Shown here: one piece after another, positions 1 to 4,590 of the stretch
Layout: every line of letters starts with the position of its first letter
Position numbering within the stretch: the first letter of the stretch is position 1
NCBI GenBank assembly: GCA_030638185.1
Contig: DAOWFD010000126.1
Span: 1-5,201 of the forward strand
Source: Candidatus Aegiribacteria sp.
GTDB taxonomy: Bacteria > Fermentibacterota > Fermentibacteria > Fermentibacterales > JCC-6
Direction of reading: 5' to 3'
DNA: 5,201 bases
The notes under the pieces: generated by a model
The model's database searches: none
The model's input: only the letters and a program-made list of their open reading frames with translations
Told to the model about the DNA's origin: nothing
Made by a program: the position numbers and the translations under genes

Positions 1-454
1 ACCGAAGGTCTATTGTCTGCTTTGCTGTTTTTATAACCACACATTTCTTGAAGTCAGTCACGTACGCCTTGAAAGATCTAAGCTTTCCGCTTTTGTACCT
101 GCCTGAGAAGCTGTAGAGTCCCCTGTTGCCAAAGGTTCTTATGGATCCTGTCATGGCTTTCATATCGTATTCAACCGTTTTTAACATGCCGATATCCATA
201 TCAGTATACCACAGCAGTCTCCTGATGCGAAGCAAGTTACCCGAAAGCCTGTAACCCCTTACAGTAAACAGGAGGCTTATGGAAATAGTCAGCAGCGCAA
301 TAACAGAATACAGGACCATTGTAATGATTGTGGAAGCTCGGCCTGTCAGGGCCATTCCGCCGAATACTCCCACAAACAGAACTGTGCCAAGAATACTTAT
401 CACTTTAAGCATAGTTCCCCAGGGAGCGTTGAAGTACCTTTCACCCTCAATCAT
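1..454 (-). CDS. Membrane-anchored bacterial PH-domain protein, 3' end cut by window edge
   Basis: The first 151 residues are present; the rest lies beyond the left edge. The ATG at 454 directly follows an in-frame TAG (two codons upstream) and has GGAG 7 to 8 bases before it, which fixes the start. Residues about 14-36 (VISILGTVLFVGVFGG) and 43-65 (MVLYSVIALLTISISLL) are two strong hydrophobic segments. They are followed by basic RGYRLSGNLLRIRR (66-79). From about residue 67 the chain reads as a small beta-rich domain: SIRTFGNRGLYSF (104-116) then AYVTDFKKCVVIKT (130-143). This is the signature order of the bacterial PH-like family bPH_5 (PF10882: fGnrGl.sf, aYvTd, vvIkT). Such domains usually sit on the cytoplasmic face of two-helix membrane proteins; ligand and role are unknown. 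The gene is co-oriented with the large exported-protein gene upstream, 102 bp away, so co-transcription is possible but not shown. Family assignment is by eye. Confidence 0.72.
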   Translation of the reverse strand, partial: MIEGERYFNAPWGTMLKVISILGTVLFVGVFGGMALTGRASTIITMVLYSVIALLTISISLLFTVRGYRLSGNLLRIRRLLWYTDMDIGMLKTVEYDMKAMTGSIRTFGNRGLYSFSGRYKSGKLRSFKAYVTDFKKCVVIKTAKQTIDLR

Positions 455-556
455 AATCTACTCCATCATGAACAGCGTTCCCTTAATTTATTCATGAAGT
501 ACTGGTTCACTCAACCCGGGAAATAATTATGAAGTCATTAATTCTTTCTCCCTCTC
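455..556. other. Spacer between two co-directional minus-strand genes; no clear signal
   Basis: This 102-bp AT-rich spacer separates the stop of the FGE-domain gene from the start of the PH-domain gene. The only evident signal is the GGAG ribosome-binding sequence just before 454. There is an imperfect low-GC dyad near 525-540 but no GC-rich stem followed by a T-run on either strand, so I do not call a terminator. A TTGAGT / ATAAAT pair on the minus strand is too weak to call a promoter. Confidence 0.5.
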
Positions 557-2752
557 CTACAACATGCCATCGAAATAATTGACAAGCTTCCAGCAGCCAT
601 TCTCAATAAAGAGTTCAATATTATTCACACTGCCATCAATAGTAACCGGCACAACTGCTGTCTCACCGTCAATAATCGCGTCGCCTACCTCCATCGTGAC
701 CGAGCTGAAGTCTGGGAATTCAGTATCGAACCTGAGGTATACCGATAAGATGTCACCAGCCGTCATATACTCAACCTCTTCTGCAGTGATATCAGCTCCC
801 ATTTCAGCAAATATGTCTACAGTAAGATCAGGATTCCCCTTAAGAAGCACAAGAAGACCCAGCAGCTCTTCAAGCCCTTCATTCGGCGCACAGGTGATGA
901 ACAAATGTCCGTTCGCATTATTGCACGCGTCCACGTAATTCTTCACTACCATCTCCGGTGTTCTCAATACTCTCGCAAGGCGGAAACCCACATTGTCGAA
1001 ACGATTGCTGAAAACGCTATAGTTCCGTTCTGCCGATCGGCAATGGAGGGCGTTGAAAGTCATGCAACCACAACGATCAACCCTTATGGAATCCCTTCTA
1101 CTGACCCAGGCTCCGCCATCTGATGGCGCGCCTGAATAACTGTCATGATAGGTATCTTCGCACCATTCCGAAAGGTTGCCGCTTATATCATACAATCCCC
1201 ATTGGTTGGGTTCCTTCTGAGCCACAGGGTGAGCAATATCATTAGAGTTGCCTTCGTACCAGCAGTATTTGCTGATTATATCGGGAGATGACGAATCTCC
1301 CCAGTAATAGGCTGTGTTTGTTCCTGCGCGGCATGCGTATTCCCATTCCGCTTCCGAGGGAAGACGATAAATGTAAGTCGGATCCAGAACATTCATAGCT
1401 GTAGCGAATCTTTGGCAGTCATCCCAGGATAGAAGGTACATCGGATAATAGTATCCCTCTCTGCTCAGACCCCATTCGGGATTTGCCATATCCCGAATGT
1501 GCCTGAGATCAGTTCCCATAACTTCCAGCCACATCCCCTGTGTAACCTCCGTGGTCATCAGCTCGAATGCGGTGATGTCAACTCTGTGCTGAGGTCCTTC
1601 ATCATTGCGTCGGCCATCCTCCGATGAAGGGGCACCCATCAGAAAATGTCCCGAAGGGATATACGCAAATTCCATTTCTTCAACCGGACCCGAAAAAACA
1701 TCTCCTGCTTCGATGCCAGTTTCTGATACCGCACGCAAATGAGCCAATCTTTCATGTACATAATCTGGAATCTGATGTGTTAATTCCCGGTCTATCATCA
1801 TCTCCAGATAGATGCTGTAATGCTCTCCCGCCTCGGCAAGTTCACCAAGACCCCAGAGAACATCCGCTATGTTGATATGGGCAACCATCCTTTCCGGTTT
1901 CAGATCAAGAATCTTTCTCAGAACGATCAGGGATTTGTCGAGATCATCTGTCTGCTCAAGGTAGTATGCGTAGTTGTTCATTATCATTGCATACTCGCCC
2001 AGGCCCATATATTCCGAATAATTGCAGTTCACATAGTCCACGCTATCCGTGAATGCAGTAAACCATTCTCTATCTGTATGAAGAAACGCGGCAAGATCAG
2101 CGAACAGACTCACAGCTTCCCCAAAATCACCCTCGATCTCGGCATCCCCGGCAGCTCTGTTGATGTTTCTAAGCAATCGGGCGATCATTTCGTCAGAACT
2201 GTAATAGTTACCGGGATAAAACATACCGTTCAGTTCATCTATTGCTTCCTCGATATTCCCTTCAGTCAGAAGGCTGTCTACTCTCTCCATCGCCTCCAGT
2301 GATGGATCTCTTGAATAGTATCGTAGAAATTCAAGTGATTCCTCCTCGATATTCCATCGATAACAGCCTATACAGTATCTCGCGGAGCCAGGCATCTGGA
2401 ATTGGAGATGAATTTCATCATCATCTTCAACATACTTAGAAAATGATTTTGCGAAATTGTATTCTCCTCTGTAACCACCTGTTGCAAGTAGAAAGGGAAT
2501 ATCGGTATCAGCAGCTATTCCCAGAAGAAAAATATCCAATGAGTCAATCTCAACTTCAATACCAGTTATTTGAAGTTCGTAAATGTCATCCGGTAGGTTG
2601 CCAGAATCGTAATAGTACACTTTCGGTAAGTCACATAAATAAGCCGTATTCCAATGCTCCAGTAACTCACCGGTAATCGGCTGATATTCAATCTGACTCC
2701 AGGCGATAGATACAATGAACAGAAGTGCTGGAAAAAACATTCTTCTCATCAT
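557..2752 (-). CDS. Exported multidomain protein: TPR-like helices, FGE-sulfatase (SUMF1-type) domain and C-terminal extra domain
   Basis: The product has 731 residues. Residues 1-19 form a Sec signal peptide (MMRRMFFPALLFIVSIAWS, probable cut before Gln20), so the protein is exported. Residues about 21-145 are an unrecognised domain with a CxxC (127-130). Residues about 150-340 are helical, and 254-318 fit two TPR-like helix pairs. Residues about 359-594 are an FGE-sulfatase/SUMF1 fold (PF03781), with FAYIPSGHFLMG, EVTQGMW, SWDDCQRFA, RLPSEAEWEYACRAGT, GLYDISGNLSEW and NVGFRLAR in canonical order. Residues about 599-731 resemble small DUF4878/NTF2-like domains (MVVKNYVDACNN; GCWKLVNYFDG), a weak assignment. 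The catalytic cysteine pair of true formylglycine-generating enzymes is not in place, so I infer a structural or ligand-binding role. The usual RGGSW signature reads RCGCM (560-564). A perfect AGGAGGT lies 5 nt before the first ATG and 8 nt before the second. Confidence 0.88.
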   Translation of the reverse strand: MMRRMFFPALLFIVSIAWSQIEYQPITGELLEHWNTAYLCDLPKVYYYDSGNLPDDIYELQITGIEVEIDSLDIFLLGIAADTDIPFLLATGGYRGEYNFAKSFSKYVEDDDEIHLQFQMPGSARYCIGCYRWNIEEESLEFLRYYSRDPSLEAMERVDSLLTEGNIEEAIDELNGMFYPGNYYSSDEMIARLLRNINRAAGDAEIEGDFGEAVSLFADLAAFLHTDREWFTAFTDSVDYVNCNYSEYMGLGEYAMIMNNYAYYLEQTDDLDKSLIVLRKILDLKPERMVAHINIADVLWGLGELAEAGEHYSIYLEMMIDRELTHQIPDYVHERLAHLRAVSETGIEAGDVFSGPVEEMEFAYIPSGHFLMGAPSSEDGRRNDEGPQHRVDITAFELMTTEVTQGMWLEVMGTDLRHIRDMANPEWGLSREGYYYPMYLLSWDDCQRFATAMNVLDPTYIYRLPSEAEWEYACRAGTNTAYYWGDSSSPDIISKYCWYEGNSNDIAHPVAQKEPNQWGLYDISGNLSEWCEDTYHDSYSGAPSDGGAWVSRRDSIRVDRCGCMTFNALHCRSAERNYSVFSNRFDNVGFRLARVLRTPEMVVKNYVDACNNANGHLFITCAPNEGLEELLGLLVLLKGNPDLTVDIFAEMGADITAEEVEYMTAGDILSVYLRFDTEFPDFSSVTMEVGDAIIDGETAVVPVTIDGSVNNIELFIENGCWKLVNYFDGML

Positions 2753-2799
2753 ATTTGACCTCCTCGAATTGTTATGGCAAAAATAATCATAGATTTCAT
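2749..2799 (-). CDS. Possible 16-codon leader ORF overlapping the FGE-gene start
   Basis: The minus strand encodes MKSMIIFAITIRGGQI then TGA. An AAGGAG sits 5 nt before its ATG (2805-2810), a good ribosome-binding site. Its TGA overlaps the ATG of the 731-residue gene in an ATGA arrangement, typical of translational coupling. The peptide matches nothing I recognise. The hydrophobic start (MIIFAI) could also be the stub of a decayed signal peptide. The site also lies 10 nt after the stop of the preceding 66-codon ORF, so the three frames could form a coupled chain. The ORF is short enough that chance is a serious alternative. Confidence 0.3.
   Translation of the reverse strand: MKSMIIFAITIRGGQI
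2758..2764 (-). promoter_or_regulatory. Perfect Shine-Dalgarno for the FGE-domain gene
   Basis: The minus strand reads AGGAGGT here, fully complementary to the 16S rRNA tail. The spacing is 5 nt to the ATG at 2752 and 8 nt to a second in-frame ATG at 2749. The spacing favours the second ATG slightly, but the difference is one residue. The strength of this site contrasts with the weak or absent sites at the other genes in the window. Confidence 0.8.
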
Positions 2800-2809
2800 C
2801 AGTACTCCT

Positions 2810-3010
2810 TTACCACTCTTCAGGATCGGTGGGAATAATTATCCTGAGAAGCACCAGTTCATTCGATATTCTATCTTTACCGGCAATCAGAAACTCACAC
2901 TCAAACGGATTTGTCTCTATGATGTTATAGAACATATCTGCCAGATCGGTTTCGAGTATTACCAGTTTCTGAAGATCTCCCGTATCATTCAAAGCGGCGA
3001 TGAACGGCAT
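2810..3010 (-). CDS. Small hypothetical protein or orphan C-terminal fragment, 66 aa
   Basis: The frame opens after a TGA near 3034 and has a single ATG at 3010. Upstream there is only a G-rich stretch (GGGGGC) and no good ribosome-binding site. The product is acidic and well structured in composition (LVILETDLADMFYNIIE, FECEFLIAG, LVLLRIIIPTDPEEW), reads like real protein rather than an antisense shadow, and lacks a signal peptide or membrane segment. I do not recognise the family. Its first codons overlap, in another frame, the tail of the AAA_14-like fragment. It may therefore be an intact small gene, or more likely the C-terminal end of a longer gene whose front was lost in the rearranged patch upstream. 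The stop is followed at once by the AAGGAG that serves the 16-codon ORF. Confidence 0.4.
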   Translation of the reverse strand: MPFIAALNDTGDLQKLVILETDLADMFYNIIETNPFECEFLIAGKDRISNELVLLRIIIPTDPEEW

Positions 3011-3026
3011 GATTCGCCCCCGGGAT

Positions 3027-3098
3027 GACGATCAAGGCCGGAAAGACCTTGGCGGCTGATTTAAGCTCTGTGGTCAGTTGTCTTGGGATAAACTTCAT
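3027..3098 (-). pseudogene. N-terminal fragment of an AAA_14/DUF4143-type ATPase
   Basis: From an ATG at 3098 the minus strand reads MKFIPRQLTTELKSAAKVFP followed by ALIVI. This closely resembles the beginning of the common AAA_14 (DUF4143-associated) ATPases, where such a stretch leads directly into the Walker A loop (GPRQSGKTT). Here the similarity stops exactly before Walker A: the next residues are PGANHA and the frame ends at 2985. No Walker A, Walker B or C-terminal DUF4143 part is seen in any frame nearby, and there is no ribosome-binding site. I read it as a remnant of about 24 codons left by a deletion. The assignment is by memory of the family and rests on a short stretch. Confidence 0.45.
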
Positions 3099-3209
3099 GT
3101 TGACAATTCTAAACCACTACCTTCGAATTATCAACACTTTCATCTGTCGCAAGTTTCTTGCATTTCAGGAAACCGTTTCAGAATACCAGCATGTTTGCAC
3201 TGGATTTCA
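3099..3209. other. Degenerate spacer inside the remnant patch, no gene
   Basis: All frames are interrupted. On the minus strand one frame reads NPVQTCWYSETVS between stops, faintly like the C-terminal TPMQTF region of IS481-type transposases. Near 3085-3107 TTGTCAACATGAAGTTTATCC could be a decayed element end. Neither is strong enough to call by itself. They would fit the idea that an IS481-like element stood here and lost its interior. Confidence 0.25.
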
Positions 3210-3305
3210 CCATATGAAGCTCATAACTTTTTCGCCTGCGGTGCTTGACTGTAGTGCCAAGGTGTCAAGGCCACCTTCATCATACGCCCTCTTCACACGA
3301 TAGAA
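3210..3305 (-). pseudogene. Fragment of an IS481-like transposase (helix-turn-helix part)
   Basis: The minus-strand frame reads FYRVKRAYDEGGLDTLALQ (3249-3305) and then a less clear tail to a TGA at 3207-3209. F-Y-R-x-K-x-A-Y-D-E-G-G-L-x-x-L is the recognition-helix segment of the N-terminal helix-turn-helix of IS481-type transposases. A neighbouring frame just upstream reads EALGHRDVF (about 3319-3345), which suits the preceding turn (AxGxSRDxFYR), suggesting a small frame-disrupting insertion. The DDE catalytic domain is absent, so nothing here can be an active element. The piece abuts the HdrA-like fragment on the same strand. No clear terminal inverted repeats or target duplications are visible. 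Confidence 0.45.
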
Positions 3306-3339
3306 GGATACCGCCTGGAAAAACATCCCTGTGACCAAG

Positions 3340-3468
3340 GGCTTCCATGAAGAACCTGTCTTCATTGAGCGGTATTTTAAGCATCTGCGAAAGCCTTTCC
3401 GCGTCTTTCTGAGGCTCCATGGCCGATGCCAGAATGATCCTGTCAGGGGCGATCTCTATTGAAACGGA
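3340..3468 (-). pseudogene. C-terminal fragment of an HdrA-like (heterodisulfide reductase subunit A) flavoprotein
   Basis: About 43 codons are readable on the minus strand: SVSIEIAPDRIILASAMEP then DAERLSQMLKIPLNEDRFFMEA. This matches the HdrA/QmoA-type FAD-binding region, where a strand D-x-V/I-V/I-L-A/S is followed by x-E-P, an LxxxLxxxL helix and the characteristic IPLNEDGFFxEA. Complete HdrA proteins continue with HxKLRPVD, a GIFLCG FAD segment and ferredoxin-type cysteine clusters; these are missing. The frame instead runs through ALGHRDVFPGGILLSCEEGV to a stop at 3280-3282. The upstream side is lost where the plus-strand MNT gene and promoter begin. This is a dead fragment of an energy-metabolism gene. 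The plus-strand reading opposite it is not coding. Confidence 0.6.
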
Positions 3469-3469
3469 T

Positions 3470-3498
3470 TTGCACTTTCCCAAAAAGGGAACTATAGT
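3470..3498 (+). promoter_or_regulatory. Candidate sigma70-type promoter of the MNT-HEPN operon
   Basis: TTGCAC (3470-3475) and TATAGT (3493-3498) are separated by exactly 17 nt. The -10 matches the consensus at 5 of 6 positions; the -35 matches only in its TTG. The expected transcription start, six or seven bases after the -10, falls at about 3505, next to the ATG at 3506, which predicts a leaderless or nearly leaderless mRNA. Two dyads overlap the promoter, consistent with repression by the gene's own DNA-binding domain. This is inference from sequence only. Confidence 0.5.
3477..3491. repeat. Inverted repeat TTCCC-N5-GGGAA in the promoter spacer
   Basis: TTCCC (3477-3481) and GGGAA (3487-3491) form a perfect 5-bp dyad around AAAAA, lying between the proposed -35 and -10. 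A repressor bound here would block the polymerase. The arms are short, so chance is possible. Confidence 0.35.
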
Positions 3499-3500
3499 TC
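3489..3500. promoter_or_regulatory. Perfect 12-bp palindrome over the -10: candidate operator
   Basis: GAACTATAGTTC is identical to its reverse complement and covers the proposed -10 TATAGT. It ends 5 bp before the ATG of a gene with an N-terminal winged helix-turn-helix. A dimeric DNA-binding antitoxin would be expected to recognise such a site and repress its own operon, as most type II and many MNT-HEPN systems do. Binding itself cannot be seen from sequence. Confidence 0.5.
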
Positions 3501-3505
3501 TCAAT

Positions 3506-4105
3506 ATGGGAACACAAAATAACGATGCTGCACATGCGCTGTTCGGTAAGGTTAGACGCTGCTTGCTGTCTCTTCTTTTTCTGAACTCCGACCGTACATA
3601 TTATTTCAGAGAGATCCGAGATGTAATCGGATCCGGTTCAGGAGCTGTACACCGGGAGCTGGCAAACCTTATAGACGCAGGTCTGGTTACTCTTAAAAAG
3701 CAAGCCAACCAGCACAGGTATCAGGCAAACCGGGAATCACCGGTATTCCAGGACCTGCATGGTTTTTTTAAGAAGACAACCGGTCTCCCTCATCAGATAG
3801 AGGGGGTCTTGGAACACTTGAAAACCGAAATAGAGCTGGCGTTCATTTTTGGCAGCTACGCCAGCGGTGAGATCCGACCGGAGAGTGATGTTGATCTTAT
3901 GGTCATCGGAGATGTCGAATTCCAGGACATTGTCTCCGCTATTCACAGTGTTCAGGAAACAACCGGACGGGAAATAAATCCGGTGGTTTACTCCGCAGGT
4001 TCTTTCAGGGATAGGCTGGATTCGGGTTTTATTAAAGGTATCATGAAATCCCCAAAGCTATATTTGATTGGAAGTGAAGATGAGTTTAAAAAGATTATTC
4101 GATAA
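3506..4105 (+). CDS. Winged-HTH plus minimal nucleotidyltransferase (MNT) protein, probable antitoxin
   Basis: This 199-residue product has two parts. Residues about 9-75 form a winged helix-turn-helix: ALFGKVRRCLLSLLF, then YYFREIRDVIGSGSGAVHREL and a wing LVTLKKQANQHRYQ. Residues about 98-190 are a minimal nucleotidyltransferase of the pol-beta fold. G116-S117 and D128-x-D130 form the GSX10DXD signature (GSYASGEIRPESDVDLMVIG), followed by REINPVVYS (155-163). The family transfers nucleotides, and as the antitoxin of MNT-HEPN modules it can adenylylate the HEPN toxin. The next gene is a HEPN protein overlapping it by 26 nt, which fixes the module type. I chose ATG 3506 because the domain starts right after it. 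An upstream ATG at 3419 would add 29 residues lying antisense to the HdrA fragment. No ribosome-binding site precedes 3506, which fits leaderless translation. Confidence 0.85.
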   Translation: MGTQNNDAAHALFGKVRRCLLSLLFLNSDRTYYFREIRDVIGSGSGAVHRELANLIDAGLVTLKKQANQHRYQANRESPVFQDLHGFFKKTTGLPHQIEGVLEHLKTEIELAFIFGSYASGEIRPESDVDLMVIGDVEFQDIVSAIHSVQETTGREINPVVYSAGSFRDRLDSGFIKGIMKSPKLYLIGSEDEFKKIIR

Positions 4106-4517
4106 CGGTTATCTGAGGAAGGCAGAACCAACAAAAAGGGACGTCAACGCTAAATTCGCCGTAGCAGATCGTAATCTTCGTGATGCGGCCAATGAAAACA
4201 TCAGCATCGATACAAGATTCAGGCTTTCATATGAAGCCATGCTTGCGGCTGCTCAGGCACTTCTACTGGCAGATGGTTACAGACCGGCGTCAGGAAGAAG
4301 CCATTATTACTCCATCGAGAGCCTTGAGTACACAATTGGAGAAAGTAGAGATGAGATTATTCTACTCCATGCTCTTGCTAAGAAAAGGCATGTGATCCAG
4401 TATGATATGGTAGATGCTATCAGCCCTGAAGAGCTTGTAATAGTGAGAAAGCAGGCGAAACGCATCATAAACCTAGCCGCTGCCATGATTGGGGCAAAGC
4501 ATCCGGAGTTCATCTGA
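4080..4517 (+). CDS. HEPN-domain protein, probable toxin partner of the MNT protein
   Basis: This product has 145 residues and is all helical. It has the layout of small HEPN proteins: a leader ending in a long helix (KRDVNAKFAVADRNLRDAA), then RFRLSYEAMLAAAQALLLADGYRP (46-69), a GRSHYYSIESLEY turn (72-84), the LAKKRHVIQYD motif (99-109), and a C-terminal helix ending KHPEFI. HEPN proteins of MNT-HEPN modules are ribonucleases dependent on RX4-6H, kept inactive by the MNT partner. Here R103 is followed four residues on by Y108, not His, so catalysis by the usual pair is doubtful; Y108 could be a modification site or the protein may be inactive. The start is ATG 4080, with GGAAG 5 nt before it; a TTG at 4068 is in frame but less likely. 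The gene overlaps the MNT gene by 26 nt, implying coupled translation. Confidence 0.82.
   Translation: MSLKRLFDNGYLRKAEPTKRDVNAKFAVADRNLRDAANENISIDTRFRLSYEAMLAAAQALLLADGYRPASGRSHYYSIESLEYTIGESRDEIILLHALAKKRHVIQYDMVDAISPEELVIVRKQAKRIINLAAAMIGAKHPEFI
4101..4113. repeat. 13-bp palindrome GATAAC-G-GTTATC at the MNT stop codon
   Basis: Two perfect 6-bp arms flank a single G. The site contains the TAA stop of the MNT gene and codons 8-12 of the HEPN gene. The one-base centre makes an RNA hairpin unlikely, so a DNA-binding site or chance are the options. It does not resemble the operator-like palindrome at 3489-3500. Confidence 0.3.
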
Positions 4518-4590
4518 AGAAGGAAACTACGACCAAGAACTTTACATAACCGAACTGGAAGCATTTTCTGAAAACGGAAGGTTCAAATAA
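4483..4590 (+). pseudogene. Orphan C-terminal reading-frame tail between HEPN and lipoprotein genes
   Basis: In the frame +1 to the HEPN gene a stretch after a TGA reads SEEGNYDQELYITELEAF, then SENGRFK and TAA (4588-4590). It has coding-like composition but no credible start; upstream the frame is full of stops inside the HEPN gene. The TAA overlaps the presumed start codon of the following lipoprotein, an arrangement usual between genuine operon neighbours. I read it as the last 30 or so codons of a gene that once preceded the lipoprotein and was truncated when the MNT-HEPN cassette arrived. The protein family is not recognisable and the stretch is short. Confidence 0.3.
4576..4581 (+). promoter_or_regulatory. 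Ribosome-binding sequence before the ATA start
   Basis: GGAAGG lies exactly 5 nt before the ATA at 4587. This is the evidence that places initiation at the non-standard codon, since no in-frame ATG, GTG or TTG exists between the upstream stop (4569-4571) and the lipobox. Confidence 0.5.

Noticed and set aside
279..497. Plus-strand frame of 72 codons
   Set aside because: It lies opposite the transmembrane and PH-domain coding sequence on the minus strand, which has a clear start and family motifs.
455..556. Intrinsic terminator between the two minus-strand genes
   Set aside because: The only dyad is AT-rich and imperfect, with no T-run after a GC stem.
965..1090. Diversity-generating retroelement target in the C-type-lectin-like FGE domain
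   Set aside because: The changed RCGCM segment is not at the protein's C-terminus, the changes are not adenine-specific in appearance, and no template repeat or reverse transcriptase is in the window.
971..1676. True formylglycine-generating enzyme activity
   Set aside because: The catalytic Cys pair of FGE is not at the expected positions and no sulfatase gene is nearby; only the fold is supported.
579..2676. Several plus-strand open frames of 65-160 codons opposite the FGE-domain gene
   Set aside because: They are antisense shadows of a long, clearly coding minus-strand frame and show no family features or ribosome-binding sites.
3085..3209. 3' end and terminal repeat of an IS481-like element
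   Set aside because: Similarity to the TPMQTF region and to an element end is too weak and cannot be tested without the opposite end or a database comparison.
3025..3303. Plus-strand frame of 92 codons across the remnant patch
   Set aside because: No recognisable features and no ribosome-binding site; the minus-strand fragments explain the sequence better.
3419..3505. Upstream extension of the MNT gene from an ATG at 3419
   Set aside because: The 29 extra residues lie antisense to a recognisable HdrA fragment and before the promoter-like sequence; the helix-turn-helix domain begins just after ATG 3506. A GAGG before 3419 keeps it as a minor possibility.
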